Part shown: positions 42,936 through 53,066 of the stretch, piece by piece
How positions within the stretch are numbered: the stretch's first letter is position 1
Layout of the letters: every line of letters starts with the position of its first letter
Assembly (NCBI RefSeq): GCF_019052805.1
Contig: NZ_JAHQRJ010000001.1
Span: forward strand, 310,001-374,000
Length of the DNA stretch: 64,000 nucleotides
Reading direction: 5' to 3'
Source of the DNA: Noviherbaspirillum sp. L7-7A
Lineage (GTDB): Bacteria > Pseudomonadota > Gammaproteobacteria > Burkholderiales > Burkholderiaceae_D
The notes under the pieces: model-generated
Told to the model about the DNA's origin: nothing
The model's input: only the letters and a program-made list of their open reading frames with translations
Databases searched by the model: none
Made by a program: the position numbers and the translations under genes

Positions 42936-44735
42936 ATGGCAAAACTACTGGCAACTCTTTTCCTGGCCGCCGGCATTGCCGGCAGCAACGGCGCGCTGGC
43001 GGCGCATGCCTTCGCCCTGTACGACACCCCCAAGTATCCGGCCGGCTTCCACCATTTCGACTACGTCAATCCCGACGCGCCCAAGGGCGGCGAACTGTAC
43101 CTGGCCAACCCGGACCGGCGCACCAGCTTTGACAAGTTCAACCCGTTTTCCCTGAAAGGCGTGGCCGCGGCCGGCGTGTCCAACCTGATGTTCGAAACCC
43201 TGGCGGTCAGCTCTTCCGATGAAACCGCCACCATGTATGGCCTGCTGGCAGAGGACATGGAACTGGCGCCGGACCGGATGGCAATCATTTTCCGCCTCAA
43301 TCCCAAGGCCCGCTTCAATAATGGCGACCCGGTGCTGGCCGCCGATGTGAAGCATTCCTTCGACACCCTGATGGCCAAGGGCGCGCCGCAGTTCAAATCG
43401 GTTTTCGCCGACATAAAACAATGCGTGGTGGTGGACGAGCGCACCGTGCGCTTCGACTTCCGCCAGCTCAACCGCGAGCTGCCGCTGATTGCCGGCGGCA
43501 TGCCGGTGTTCTCGCGCAAGTGGGGCGCCAAGACCAGCTTCGACAAGATACAGCTGGAAGCGCCGATCGCCAGCGGCCCCTACCTGATCGAACGCTATGA
43601 TGTCGGCCGCGCCATCACCTACAAGCGCAATCCCGATTACTGGGGCGATGCGGTCCCATCCCGGCGCGGCATGTTCAACTTCGGCCGCATCTTCTATCGT
43701 TTCTACAAGGATGACACCGCCCGGCTGGAAGCCTTCAAGGCCGGCGAATTCGACGTGGTGGTGGAATACAGCGCCAAGAACTGGGCGCGCAGCTATAACG
43801 GCCCGAAATTCCGCAGCGGCGAGATCATCAAGCGTGAACTGACGCACTCCAACGGCGCCGGCATGCAGGGGTTCGTAATGAACCTGAGGCGCGGCCAGTT
43901 CCAGGACATCCGGGTACGCCAGGCGCTGGGCCTGGCGCTGGACTTCGAATGGATGAACCGGCAGCTGTTCTATGGCCAGTACAAGCGCATCCATTCCTTC
44001 TTCAACAACAGCGAACTGGGCGCCCGCGACATGCCGTCGGAAGACGAACTGAAGCTGCTGGCGCCGATGCGCGACAAGCTCGACCCCGCGGTCTTCGGTC
44101 CGGCGCCGCTGCCGCCGTCGACCGAGGAGCCTTCGTCGCTGCGCGCCAACCTGATGCAGGCGCGCGAGCTGCTGCGGCAGGCCGGCTGGGAATACAGGGA
44201 CGGCGCGCTGCGCAATGCCAGGGGCGAGCCGCTGGCGTTCGAGATCATCGACGACCAGGGCGCGCTGTCGCGGGTCATCAGCGTCTATGTGCGCAACCTG
44301 CGCAAGCTGGGCGTGCAGGTGAACCAGCGCACCGCCGATTTCGCCTTGCTGCAAAAGCGCATGGAAGAATTCGACTTCGACATGACCACCAACCGCTTCC
44401 CGGACGTAACCAGCCCGGGCAATGAGATGTACGACATGTTCGGCTCCAAGGCCGCCGACGAGAAGGGCTCCAACAATGCCTGGGGCTTGAAAGACCCGGT
44501 GGTCGACAAGCTGGTCGATGCGCTGGTGGCGGCCAACACCCGGCGCGAACTGGTGGCGGCCGCGCGGGCGCTGGACCGGGTGCTGATGCATAAGTACATC
44601 GTGGTGCCGCACTGGTATTCCTCGACGCACCGGGTGGCTTACCGCAACCGCTTCGGCATCCCGGCCACCGCGCCGCTGTATTACCAGGCCGACCCCTATG
44701 TGATTTCCACCTGGTGGCAGGCCAAGCCACGATGA
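42936..44735 (+). CDS. yejA: oligopeptide/microcin-C-type ABC transporter substrate-binding protein
   Basis: A 599-residue periplasmic binding protein (SBP family 5). The signal peptide is MAKLLATLFLAAGIAGSNG with cleavage near ALAAHA. The mature start FALYDTPKYPAGFHHFDYVN and the segment RRTSFDKFNPF are typical of the YejA branch. It should deliver peptides to YejBEF. ATG 42936 follows an AAGG; the ten codons upstream add nothing to the signal peptide. First gene of a tightly packed four-gene operon. Confidence 0.92.
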   Translation: MAKLLATLFLAAGIAGSNGALAAHAFALYDTPKYPAGFHHFDYVNPDAPKGGELYLANPDRRTSFDKFNPFSLKGVAAAGVSNLMFETLAVSSSDETATMYGLLAEDMELAPDRMAIIFRLNPKARFNNGDPVLAADVKHSFDTLMAKGAPQFKSVFADIKQCVVVDERTVRFDFRQLNRELPLIAGGMPVFSRKWGAKTSFDKIQLEAPIASGPYLIERYDVGRAITYKRNPDYWGDAVPSRRGMFNFGRIFYRFYKDDTARLEAFKAGEFDVVVEYSAKNWARSYNGPKFRSGEIIKRELTHSNGAGMQGFVMNLRRGQFQDIRVRQALGLALDFEWMNRQLFYGQYKRIHSFFNNSELGARDMPSEDELKLLAPMRDKLDPAVFGPAPLPPSTEEPSSLRANLMQARELLRQAGWEYRDGALRNARGEPLAFEIIDDQGALSRVISVYVRNLRKLGVQVNQRTADFALLQKRMEEFDFDMTTNRFPDVTSPGNEMYDMFGSKAADEKGSNNAWGLKDPVVDKLVDALVAANTRRELVAAARALDRVLMHKYIVVPHWYSSTHRVAYRNRFGIPATAPLYYQADPYVISTWWQAKPR

Positions 44736-44745
44736 AAGGACAAGC

Positions 44746-45810
44746 ATGAATCTGTGGGCCTATATTGCCAAGCGGGTGCTGCTGATGGTGCCGACGCTTC
44801 TGGGCGTGGTGGCGATCACCTTCGCCGTGATCCAGTTCGTGCCGGGCGGTCCGGTCGAGCAGGCACTGATGGAATTGCGCAAGGGCCAGGCTACCGGCGG
44901 CGGCGAAGCCAGCGGCGGCGGCGCCTCGCAATATCGCGGTCGGCAAGGCGTGGATGCCGAGCGGGTCAAGGAGATCCAGGCGCTGTACGGCTTCGACAAG
45001 CCGCCGCTTGAACGCTTCTGGCAAATGCTGAAGGGCTTTGCCCGTTTCGACCTCGGGCAGAGCTTCTACCATCACAAGGATGTCTGGGACCTGGTGAAGT
45101 CCAAGCTGCCGGTCTCGATTTCCATCGGCCTATGGACCTTCTTCCTGACCTACTTCATCTCGGTGCCGCTGGGCGTGGCCAAGGCAATCCGCGAGGGCAG
45201 CCGCTTCGACATGGTGACCAGCATGCTGGTGCTGATCGGTTACTCGATTCCCGGCTTTGTGCTCGGCGTGCTGCTGCTGGTGCTGTTTGGCGGCGGCAGC
45301 TTCGTGCAATGGTTCCCGCTGCGCGGCCTGACTTCCGACAACTGGGAAACCCTGTCCTGGGGCGGCAAGGTGCTGGACTACCTGTGGCATATCACGCTGC
45401 CGGTGACGGCATCGGTGGCCGGCGCCTTCGCTGTGATGACCATGCTGACCAAGAACACGTTCCTCGAAGAGATCCGCAAGCAGTATGTGCTGACGGCCCG
45501 CGCCAAGGGCCTGTCCGAGCGCACGGTGCTGTACAAGCATGTGTTTCGCAATGCGCTGATTCCCCTGGTGACGGGTTTTCCGGCCGCCTTCATCGGCGCC
45601 TTCTTCGCCGGCAGCCTGCTGATCGAAACCCTGTTCTCGCTGGATGGCCTGGGCCTGCTGTCGTATGAATCGGTGGTGCGGCGCGACTATCCGGTGGTGA
45701 TGGGCACGCTCTACCTGTTCACGCTGATCGGCCTTGTCGTCAAGCTGCTGGGCGACCTCTGTTATGTCTGGGCCGACCCGCGGGTCCAGTTCGAAAGCCT
45801 GGCACGATGA
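44746..45810 (+). CDS. yejB: ABC transporter permease YejB
   Basis: A 354-residue inner-membrane permease with the OppB-type N-terminal helix (YIAKRVLLMVPTLLGVVAIT), a Gly-rich periplasmic loop (ATGGGEASGGGASQ), and the EAA loop EEIRKQYVLTARAKGLSERT that contacts the ATPase. Starts 10 bp after yejA and overlaps yejE by four bases (ATGA). Confidence 0.94.
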   Translation: MNLWAYIAKRVLLMVPTLLGVVAITFAVIQFVPGGPVEQALMELRKGQATGGGEASGGGASQYRGRQGVDAERVKEIQALYGFDKPPLERFWQMLKGFARFDLGQSFYHHKDVWDLVKSKLPVSISIGLWTFFLTYFISVPLGVAKAIREGSRFDMVTSMLVLIGYSIPGFVLGVLLLVLFGGGSFVQWFPLRGLTSDNWETLSWGGKVLDYLWHITLPVTASVAGAFAVMTMLTKNTFLEEIRKQYVLTARAKGLSERTVLYKHVFRNALIPLVTGFPAAFIGAFFAGSLLIETLFSLDGLGLLSYESVVRRDYPVVMGTLYLFTLIGLVVKLLGDLCYVWADPRVQFESLAR

Positions 45811-46838
45811 GCGCCGTATCCATTTCGCCCGGCCGCCGCATCTGGCTGCGCTTCAGGCAGAACCGGCGCGGGTACTGGAGCCTGGTCATCTTCGTGGTGC
45901 TGTTCGCGCTCAGCCTGGGCGCGGAACTGCTGTCGAACGACAAGCCGCTGGTGGCGCGCTACAACGGCAAGATCATTTTCCCGATTGCCCAAACCTACTC
46001 GGAAAAGGCCTTCGGCGGCGACTTCGACACGCCGGCCGACTTCCTCGATCCCTTCATCCAGGACCAGTTCAAAAAAGATGGCAACTGGGCGGTCTATCCG
46101 CCGAATCATTACCGCTATGACACGCTGAACTATTTCGCCAAGGCGCCCAACCCGGCGCCGCCTTCCGGCGAGAACTGGCTGGGCACCGACGACCGCGGCC
46201 GCGACGTGGTGGCGCGGCTGCTGTACGGCTTCCGGGTTTCCATCCTGTTCGGCATTGCGCTCACGGTGACCGGCGTGCTGCTGGGCCTGATCACTGGCGC
46301 GGTGCAGGGCTATTTCGCCGGCCGCACCGACCTGCTGTTCCAGCGCTTCATGGAGATATGGAGTTCGATGCCCGAGCTGTACCTGCTGATTATCTTCGCT
46401 TCCATCTTCGACCCCAGCATCGGCCTGCTCCTGCTGCTGCTTTCACTGTTTGGCTGGATGGGCCTGTCGGATTATGTGCGGGCCGACTTCCTCCGTAACC
46501 GCAATCTGGAGTATGTGCAGGCGGCGCGCGCGCTGGGGCTGTCGAATGCCCAGATCATCTGGCGCCACGTGCTGCCCAACAGCCTCACGCCGGTGGTGAC
46601 CTTCCTGCCGTTTCGCATGAGCGGCGCCATCCTTGCGCTGACCAGCCTGGACTTCCTCGGGCTGGGCGTGCCGCCTTCCACGCCCAGCCTGGGCGAGTTG
46701 CTGGCACAGGGCAAGAACAACCTGGACGCCTGGTGGATCGCGCTGTCGACCTTCATGGTGCTGACGGTCACGCTGCTGTTGCTGACCAATATCGGCGATG
46801 CACTGCGCAATTCGCTGGACGTGCGGAGGAAGTCTTGA
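45807..46838 (+). CDS. yejE: ABC transporter permease YejE
   Basis: A 343-residue OppC-type permease. N-terminal helix YWSLVIFVVLFALSLGAELL, the large periplasmic region typical of YejE ending in NWLGTDDRGRDVVARLLYGF, and EAA loop RNLEYVQAARALGLSNAQII. Its start overlaps yejB and its stop overlaps the TTG start of yejF (TTGA). Confidence 0.94.
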   Translation: MSAVSISPGRRIWLRFRQNRRGYWSLVIFVVLFALSLGAELLSNDKPLVARYNGKIIFPIAQTYSEKAFGGDFDTPADFLDPFIQDQFKKDGNWAVYPPNHYRYDTLNYFAKAPNPAPPSGENWLGTDDRGRDVVARLLYGFRVSILFGIALTVTGVLLGLITGAVQGYFAGRTDLLFQRFMEIWSSMPELYLLIIFASIFDPSIGLLLLLLSLFGWMGLSDYVRADFLRNRNLEYVQAARALGLSNAQIIWRHVLPNSLTPVVTFLPFRMSGAILALTSLDFLGLGVPPSTPSLGELLAQGKNNLDAWWIALSTFMVLTVTLLLLTNIGDALRNSLDVRRKS

Positions 46839-48424
46839 GCTTGCTGAATGTACAGGGATTGAGCGTTGCCTTCGGCGATGCCGTCGTGGTCGACGATGTC
46901 AGCTTTGCCATCGCGCCCGGCGAGAAGTTCGCGCTGGTTGGCGAGTCCGGCTCCGGCAAGACCGTCACGGCGTTGTCGGCGCTGCGGCTGAACCAGGATG
47001 CGCGCTACCGGGGCAGCATCCTGTTCAATGGCGAAGACATCCTGAAGATGTCCGAACCCGCCTTGCGCCGGCTGCGCGGCAAGGATGCGGCAATGATCTT
47101 CCAGGAGCCGATGACGGCCCTGAACCCGCTGTTTTCGATAGGCAACCAGATCGCCGAAGTGCTGATGCTGCATGAAGGCCTGTCGGCGAAGGCGGCGGCG
47201 CAGCGCACCGTGCAGCTGCTGGACAAGACCGGCATACCGGAGCCGGCGCGGCGCGCGCTGGCCTATCCGCATCAGCTCTCCGGCGGCCAGCGCCAGCGCG
47301 CGATGATTGCGATGGCGCTGGCCTGCAAGCCGCACCTGCTGATCGCCGACGAACCCACCACCGCGCTGGATGTGACGATACAGGTGCAGATCCTCGAACT
47401 GCTTAACCAGTTGCAGCGCGAGGAAAACATGGCGGTGCTGATGATCAGCCATGACCTGAACCTGGTGCGTCATTTCGCCGACCGGGTGGGCGTGATGGAA
47501 AAGGGAAGGCTGATCGAGACCGCTCCGGTCCATGATCTGTTTGCCAGCCCGCGCGAAACCTACACCAGGAAGCTTTTGGCCAGCCATCCGCAGCGCATGG
47601 TCAACAAGGTCGACGCCGCCGGCGCACCGCTGCTGGAAGCGAAGCAGGTACGCTGCACCTTCGAGATCAAGGAAGGCTGGTTCAAGAGGCGCAGCTTTGC
47701 TGCGGTCGATGATGTGGCGCTGGCGTTGCGGCCCGGCGAGACGGTGGGCATTGTCGGCGAATCGGGTTCGGGCAAGTCCACGCTGGGCATGGCGCTGCTG
47801 CGGCTGTCGGCGGCGCGCGTATCGGGCACCATCCGGTTTCGCGAGCATGCCATCAGCGAGATGTCGGCCAATGCTTTGCGGCCCTTGCGCTCGCAGATGC
47901 AGGTAGTGTTCCAGGACCCGTTTGCGTCCTTGTCTCCGCGCCGCACGATCGAGCAGATCGTCGGCGAAGGCCTGGCGCTGCACCAGCCGCAACTGGGCGC
48001 GCAGGCCTTGCGCGACACGGTCGCCGCCGCCCTGGAGGAAGTGGGTCTATCGGCCGCGATGATGCAACGCTATCCGCACGAGTTTTCCGGCGGCCAGCGC
48101 CAGCGCATTGCGATTGCCCGTGTTTTGGTATTGAAGCCGGCGCTGGTGCTGCTGGATGAGCCGACTTCGTCGCTCGACGTATCGGTGCAGATGCAGGTGC
48201 TGCAGCTGCTGGCCGAACTGCAGCGCAAGCATGGCATAGCCTATCTCTTCATCAGCCATGACCTTGCCGTGATACGCGCGATGGCGCACCGCGTGCTGGT
48301 GATGAAGGACGGCAGGGTGGTCGAGCAGGGGGATGTCGACCATGTGCTGTCGGCGCCGTCGCAGCCTTATACCCAGAGGCTGCTGGCGGCATCGACCTAC
48401 AGCGCGGCCGCGGTCGATGCCTGA
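46835..48424 (+). CDS. yejF: ABC transporter ATP-binding protein YejF (double ATPase)
   Basis: A 529-residue fusion of two ATPase domains. Domain 1 has Walker A GESGSGKT, signature [10 protein letters not shown] and Walker B LLIADEPT; domain 2 has [18 protein letters not shown] and LVLLDEPT. It powers the YejBE channel. The start is TTG 46835 in the overlap TTGA with yejE, preceded by GGAGGAAG in the end of yejE. The transporter is of the type that imports peptides and microcin C in E. coli. Confidence 0.94.
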   Translation: MSLLNVQGLSVAFGDAVVVDDVSFAIAPGEKFALVGESGSGKTVTALSALRLNQDARYRGSILFNGEDILKMSEPALRRLRGKDAAMIFQEPMTALNPLFSIGNQIAEVLMLHEGLSAKAAAQRTVQLLDKTGIPEPARRALAYPHQLSGGQRQRAMIAMALACKPHLLIADEPTTALDVTIQVQILELLNQLQREENMAVLMISHDLNLVRHFADRVGVMEKGRLIETAPVHDLFASPRETYTRKLLASHPQRMVNKVDAAGAPLLEAKQVRCTFEIKEGWFKRRSFAAVDDVALALRPGETVGIVGESGSGKSTLGMALLRLSAARVSGTIRFREHAISEMSANALRPLRSQMQVVFQDPFASLSPRRTIEQIVGEGLALHQPQLGAQALRDTVAAALEEVGLSAAMMQRYPHEFSGGQRQRIAIARVLVLKPALVLLDEPTSSLDVSVQMQVLQLLAELQRKHGIAYLFISHDLAVIRAMAHRVLVMKDGRVVEQGDVDHVLSAPSQPYTQRLLAASTYSAAAVDA

Positions 48425-48442
48425 CTGGTACGGCGCGGCGGG

Positions 48443-49555
48443 TTAGCGTTGCCCGGTGCGGGTGGCGCCGAACAGCTGCTTGTACTGCGACGGCTGCGAA
48501 CGCCAGTACTGCTGAGGCGCTTCCACCGTGCCGCCCAATTCCGCCGCCGCATGCCACGGCCAGCGCGGGTTGTACAGCATGCCGCGCGCCATCGCCACCA
48601 TGTCGGACTGGCCGCTGGCGATGACGGACTCGGCCTGGGCCGGGTCGGTGATCATGCCCACGGCGATGGTGGGCAGCCCGGTTTCATGGCGGATGCGGGC
48701 CGCGAATTCGACCTGATAGCCCGGCCCGACCGGTATCTTTTGCAGCGGCGAGACGCCGCCGCTGGACACATGTATGAAGTGCACGCCGCGCTTCTTCAAT
48801 TCCTGGGCGAAGGCCACGCTCTGTTCGATGTCCCAGCCGCCATCGACCCAGTCGGTAGCGGAGATGCGCACGCCCACCGACATCGCCTCGGGCACCGCGG
48901 CACGCACCGCCTCGAACACTTCCAGCGGGAAGCGCATCCGGTTTTCCAGCGTGCCGCCATAGCTGTCGCTGCGCACATTGGCAATTGGCGACAGGAACTG
49001 ATGCAGCAGATAGCCATGGGCCGCATGGAGCTCGATGCCTTCCAGGCCAAGGCGATGCGCCCGCCTGGCGCTGTCGACAAAGCCGGCGAGCACACGACGC
49101 AGGCCGGCAACGTCCAGCGCCAGCGGCGCCGCTTCCTGCGGCGCATGCGGCAGGGCCGACGGCGCTACCGTCTGCCAGCCGCCCTGTTCCGGCGAAAGCA
49201 TCTGGCCGCCCTCCCAGGGCGCCGCGCTGGACGCCTTGCGCCCGGCATGCGCGAGCTGGATCACCAAAGGTATCGATGAATGACGGCGGATCGCCCGCAC
49301 CACGCCCTGCAGCGCAATTTCGTTCTGGTCCGACCAAAGACCAAGATCGGTTGGCGTAATGCGGCCTTCCGGCTCGACGGCGGTTGCCTCGATGAAGAGC
49401 GCGCCGGCGCCGGACAGGGCGAGATGACCGAGATGGATCATGTGCCAGTCGGTGGCGTCGCCGTTTTCCGCGGAATACTGGCACATCGGCGCGATCGCGA
49501 TGCGGTTGCGCACAGTCAGGGGACCAAGGGCATAGGGGGTGAACAACTGGCTCAT
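48443..49555 (-). CDS. NADH:flavin oxidoreductase, Old Yellow Enzyme (XenA/YqjM type)
   Basis: A 370-residue FMN-dependent ene-reductase. The class signature is visible: RNRIAIAPMCQYSAENG with the Cys of the thermophilic-like/XenA branch, QLAHAGRKAS, the substrate-binding HAAHGYLLHQFLSP and the C-terminal FMN region MVAMARGMLYNPRWPWHAA with the Arg finger. It reduces activated C=C bonds in enones, quinones or nitro compounds, possibly as detoxification. GGAG lies seven bases before the ATG. It converges on yejF (18 bp). Confidence 0.93.
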   Translation of the reverse strand: MSQLFTPYALGPLTVRNRIAIAPMCQYSAENGDATDWHMIHLGHLALSGAGALFIEATAVEPEGRITPTDLGLWSDQNEIALQGVVRAIRRHSSIPLVIQLAHAGRKASSAAPWEGGQMLSPEQGGWQTVAPSALPHAPQEAAPLALDVAGLRRVLAGFVDSARRAHRLGLEGIELHAAHGYLLHQFLSPIANVRSDSYGGTLENRMRFPLEVFEAVRAAVPEAMSVGVRISATDWVDGGWDIEQSVAFAQELKKRGVHFIHVSSGGVSPLQKIPVGPGYQVEFAARIRHETGLPTIAVGMITDPAQAESVIASGQSDMVAMARGMLYNPRWPWHAAAELGGTVEAPQQYWRSQPSQYKQLFGATRTGQR

Positions 49556-49654
49556 CGAGCGGCTCCATCACTGGGAAGAAAGCGCAATTCTGGCAGAAGG
49601 AGGCGAGCTGTGCTGAAGGGCCATGCCGCGACGGCAAGCGACGACAGGCCCAGA

Positions 49655-50416
49655 TCAGCGTTGCTGCTGTCGGGCCGGGCTGTTCCCATGTTTCCCAGAC
49701 GAGGCCCATGCTACAAAAATCAGCATGGCTGCAAGCGGCTCCAACGTCAGGTAGCGCGCATGCTGGAAGCCCAGCGACCCGGCAAGCCCGCCGGCGAAAA
49801 ACAGCATTGCCATCAGGGCCAGCAGCGCCAGTTTCGGCAGGTTTGCCGCATGGTCGTCCTGAAGGGCGCGACGCCGCGTGATCAGGCGCTTGCCCAGCCT
49901 GCCCAGTTCGATGCCGAGATCGGTCAGCATGCCGGTTACATGGGTGGTTCGCACGCTGGCATGGGCAAGCTTGCTGATCAGCGCATTCTGCATGCCCATC
50001 AGGAAGGACAGCACAACGATCATTATCGGTACGAACATGAACTGCCTGTGCGCCACATGCTCGGCACTGATGCCAAGACCAAGCAGCAGGCATCCTTCGA
50101 TCAGCAGGGCAATGCCATACTCGCTACGCATGTGGCGGGCCCGGCTCCAGGCGATCAGCCATGCAGCACATGCTGACCCACAGATGAAGCTGAAGACCAG
50201 GGTGGCGTATCCGATGGCCAGTTCCCTGTTGCTGTCAAACAGGGCAGCGGATGCACCAGTGACAGCGCCGGATAAATGGGATGCAAACCATTCCGTGGAC
50301 AGGAAGCCGATGACATTCACGCCGCCCGCGACGAATGCAAGCAGGCAAGCAATGCAGGTTTTTGCCTGCTCGTCGCAGGTAAGCCTTGCCATCCAGTGAA
50401 TAGAGAACCGTGCCAT
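49655..50416 (-). CDS. DUF1275 (YoaK) family membrane protein
   Basis: A 253-residue membrane protein with about six helices and the family's N-terminal pattern AFVAGGVNVIGFLSTEWFAS and SHLSGAVTGASAAL, followed by GMQNALISKLAHASVRTTHV and TGMLTDLGIELGR. Function unknown in the family. GGAGG stands five bases before the ATG. Confidence 0.88.
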   Translation of the reverse strand: MARFSIHWMARLTCDEQAKTCIACLLAFVAGGVNVIGFLSTEWFASHLSGAVTGASAALFDSNRELAIGYATLVFSFICGSACAAWLIAWSRARHMRSEYGIALLIEGCLLLGLGISAEHVAHRQFMFVPIMIVVLSFLMGMQNALISKLAHASVRTTHVTGMLTDLGIELGRLGKRLITRRRALQDDHAANLPKLALLALMAMLFFAGGLAGSLGFQHARYLTLEPLAAMLIFVAWASSGKHGNSPARQQQR

Positions 50417-50450
50417 GTAACCTCCGCCCGCAAATGTTGGTCGTGCCTAA

Positions 50451-50514
50451 AGCGCCTAATGACATCCGTCCGGCCAAGCCGATATAACAAAACCCGGAAT
50501 ATTTGTTAGGCGCT
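50451..50514. promoter_or_regulatory. 9-bp inverted repeat upstream of the DUF1275 gene
   Basis: AGCGCCTAA (50451-50459) and TTAGGCGCT (50506-50514) are perfect inverted repeats 46 bp apart in an otherwise AT-richer stretch; an extra GCCTAA half-site precedes the left arm. Two operator half-sites with looping are possible. Speculative. Confidence 0.3.
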
Positions 50515-50583
50515 CTTAAGAATGCTTGGCGTGGGTACCGTGACTTCCGGAAAAGGTTCGGTTGCCCTGCGACGGGTCGAAAA

Positions 50584-50611
50584 AAAACGGCAGCGTCAAC
50601 GCTGCCGTTTT
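50584..50611 (-). terminator. intrinsic terminator of mltD
   Basis: Stem AAAACGGCAGCG / CGCTGCCGTTTT (50584-50595, 50600-50611) with loop TCAA; on the minus strand it is followed by a run of seven T in total. It begins 18 bp after the mltD stop. Confidence 0.92.
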
Positions 50612-50629
50612 AAATGATGCCTTCGCTGG

Positions 50630-52123
50630 CTAGCGCAGACTGCGCGGACCGCCGGCCAGCACTGTACGGGGCGCATGGCTGGCGGGGGCCTTGGCGGTGG
50701 CAATCCGGGTAGCCGGCCGCCGTAGCGGCTGCCTCGATAGCGTGGCAGCCTGGATCATGCGCACCTGGTTGGGAACCTGCAGCGCCAGGGTCTGGCCGCG
50801 CGACACGCTGTCGCGCGAGAGCTTGTTCCATTCCTTGATGTCGGCCACCGAGACGCCGTTCCGGGCGGCGATGGAAGTCAACGTATCGTTGCTGCCCACC
50901 TTGATGTTGACGCGTCGGGTGGCCGGACGGTCGGGCTCCATCGCCAGGGTGGCTGTCTCGGCCACTTCCATGGCGATGTCCTTTTCCTGCTCTTCCGGCC
51001 TCGGCACCAGGATGGTGGATCCGGCCTTGAGCACCATGCGCGGCGGAATATTGTTGACCTCGCGAATCACTTCCGGCGTGGTACGGAAACGCGCGGCGAT
51101 GGTCTCGATGCGTTCGCGCGCGGTGGTGACCTTGTGCGCGGTCCAGGAGGACAAAGCCTGAGTCCATTTGCCGAGATTGGTCTTGAACTTCTCGGCATTG
51201 CTCTTGGGCAGCAGGATCTGGGTATCCGGGCTGCCGACGATGACCGGGCGGTTGAATTGGGGATTGAGCGCCTTGAACTCCTCGATCGGCAGTTCGGCCA
51301 GCTTGGCGGCGACCTGCACGTCGATATCGCGCGTCTTGCGAACGGTGACGAAATACGGTTGATTCTCCACGCGCGGCAGCACGATGCCGTATTCGGCCGG
51401 CGTGGCGATGATGTTTTTCACCGCCTGCAGCTTGGGCACGTAATTGCGGGTTTCGGCCGGCATGTAGGCCGACAGGCTGTTGAAGTCGGTTGGCTGGCCG
51501 GCGGCGGCGGCCTTGGCGATGGCGCGTTGCACCGAGCCTTCGCCCCAGTTATAGGCCGCCAGCGCAAGTTGCCAGTCGCCGAACATGGCATACAGTTTTT
51601 CCAGGTAATTCAGCGCCGCGTCGGTGGAAGCCAGCACGTCGCGCCGTTCATCCTGGAACATGTTCTGCTTCAGATTGAAATCGCGCCCCGTTGCAGCCAT
51701 GAATTGCCACATGCCGGCAGCCTTGGCAGTGGACAGGGCTTGCGGGTTGAATGCCGATTCAATGAAGGGAAGCAGCGCCAGTTCGGTGGGCATGTTGCGC
51801 TTTTCCAGTTCCTGCACTACGTGGAACAGATAACGCGAGGCGCGGGTGGTGGTGCGGTCGATGTAGTCGGGGCGGGAGCTGTACCAGGTGGTCTGGGTCG
51901 TTACTAGCGGATTGTCGAGATCCGGAATCGCAAAGCCCTTGCGGATGCGGGCCCAGACATCGACTTCCTCCATCGACATGACCTGCATCAATGGGTCATT
52001 GGCATCGAGCGGCTGGCTGGCCAGATAGGAAAAGATGGAGATGTCGTTTGCGTGCGCTGCGAAGGGTGCGCTCAGCGATAGAAATGCGGCGCAGACCGCG
52101 GTCTTGATCGATTGTCGATGCAT
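50630..52123 (-). CDS. mltD: membrane-bound lytic murein transglycosylase D
   Basis: A 497-residue periplasmic peptidoglycan lytic enzyme. It has a Sec signal peptide (VCAAFLSLSAPFAAHA), then an SLT domain with catalytic Glu in FIESAFNPQALSTAKAAGMW and QLALAAYNWGEGSVQRA. Two LysM domains follow at about 340-395 (IETIAARFRTTPEVIREVNN) and 420-470 (DTLTSIAARNGVSVADIKEW), which bind glycan chains, then a basic tail. It trims peptidoglycan during growth. The signal peptide lacks an obvious lipobox. It lies downstream of gloB on the same strand. Confidence 0.93.
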   Translation of the reverse strand: MHRQSIKTAVCAAFLSLSAPFAAHANDISIFSYLASQPLDANDPLMQVMSMEEVDVWARIRKGFAIPDLDNPLVTTQTTWYSSRPDYIDRTTTRASRYLFHVVQELEKRNMPTELALLPFIESAFNPQALSTAKAAGMWQFMAATGRDFNLKQNMFQDERRDVLASTDAALNYLEKLYAMFGDWQLALAAYNWGEGSVQRAIAKAAAAGQPTDFNSLSAYMPAETRNYVPKLQAVKNIIATPAEYGIVLPRVENQPYFVTVRKTRDIDVQVAAKLAELPIEEFKALNPQFNRPVIVGSPDTQILLPKSNAEKFKTNLGKWTQALSSWTAHKVTTARERIETIAARFRTTPEVIREVNNIPPRMVLKAGSTILVPRPEEQEKDIAMEVAETATLAMEPDRPATRRVNIKVGSNDTLTSIAARNGVSVADIKEWNKLSRDSVSRGQTLALQVPNQVRMIQAATLSRQPLRRPATRIATAKAPASHAPRTVLAGGPRSLR

Positions 52124-52273
52124 GGAATCACTTTTTCTTGTTTACCGGCTGTGACAGCCGGACACACAGGGAATGCCGAAGCTGGCTGCAGCGGCGATGC
52201 ACTGCAGGAAATCCATCAGCCGCCATGCTGACAGTTGGTATTTCCGACAAATCCGTTTCGGCGCCTAAGATTG

Positions 52274-53062
52274 TTACCGATAGGAGTTTTTCCACTCCCG
52301 CAGGGCTGCGAAAGCAGGAATCGCTTCCCGTACTGCGAGCCGGCCACTGGTTGTCAGCCGGTCCACAATTGCGGGCTCAGTGTAACGCAAAAACGGGTTG
52401 GTGGATTTTTCGAGACCGATGAAAGTGGGCACAGTAGGCTGATTTTGTTCACGTTTTTTCTCTTCGGCAGCAATTCTTGCCAAAAGGTTCACGTTATCCG
52501 GCTCGACCTCACGTGCGAATTTCAAATTGGAAAGTGTGTATTCGTGAGCGCAGTACACCGCAGTTTCATCTGGCAATGCTGTCAGTTTAGCAAGGGATTG
52601 CGTCATTTGCGCCGGCGTTCCTTCAAACAGGCGGCCACAACCGCCTGCAAACAGGGTATCGCCGCAAAACAGCCAATTCAGATCTGGCGCAACATAGGCG
52701 ATATGGTCCAGCGTATGGCCGGGCACGGCAAGAACGTCCAGCTTCAAACCCGGTTCCGGCAAGATCACCTGGTCGTTCTCGGACACCGGATGGCTGATGC
52801 CGGCAATCCGGGAATGGCGCGGGCCGTACACTGGCACCGGATGGCGTGCCAGCAGTTCCGGCACGCCGCCCACATGGTCGGCATGGTGATGGGTGAGTAA
52901 AATGGCAGTCAGCGCCAGACTATGGTCCTGCAAGGCCTTCAAAACCGGGCCAGCATCGCCGGGATCGACCACGGCGGCATGAACGCCGTCATGGATGAGC
53001 CACAGATAGTTGTCGGCAAACGCGGGAACAGCCAATACACTGAGAGGTCTGGGGAGCGACAT
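52274..53062 (-). CDS. gloB: hydroxyacylglutathione hydrolase (glyoxalase II)
   Basis: GloB, 262 residues, hydrolyses S-lactoylglutathione in methylglyoxal detoxification. The metallo-beta-lactamase dinuclear site is visible in [39 protein letters not shown] and CAHEYTLSN. The likely start is ATG 53062 ([18 protein letters not shown]); ATG 53068 is also in frame and overlaps the start codon of the divergent gene (CATG). No clear ribosome site. Confidence 0.95.
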   Translation of the reverse strand: MSLPRPLSVLAVPAFADNYLWLIHDGVHAAVVDPGDAGPVLKALQDHSLALTAILLTHHHADHVGGVPELLARHPVPVYGPRHSRIAGISHPVSENDQVILPEPGLKLDVLAVPGHTLDHIAYVAPDLNWLFCGDTLFAGGCGRLFEGTPAQMTQSLAKLTALPDETAVYCAHEYTLSNLKFAREVEPDNVNLLARIAAEEKKREQNQPTVPTFIGLEKSTNPFLRYTEPAIVDRLTTSGRLAVREAIPAFAALREWKNSYR

Positions 53063-53066
53063 ACGC

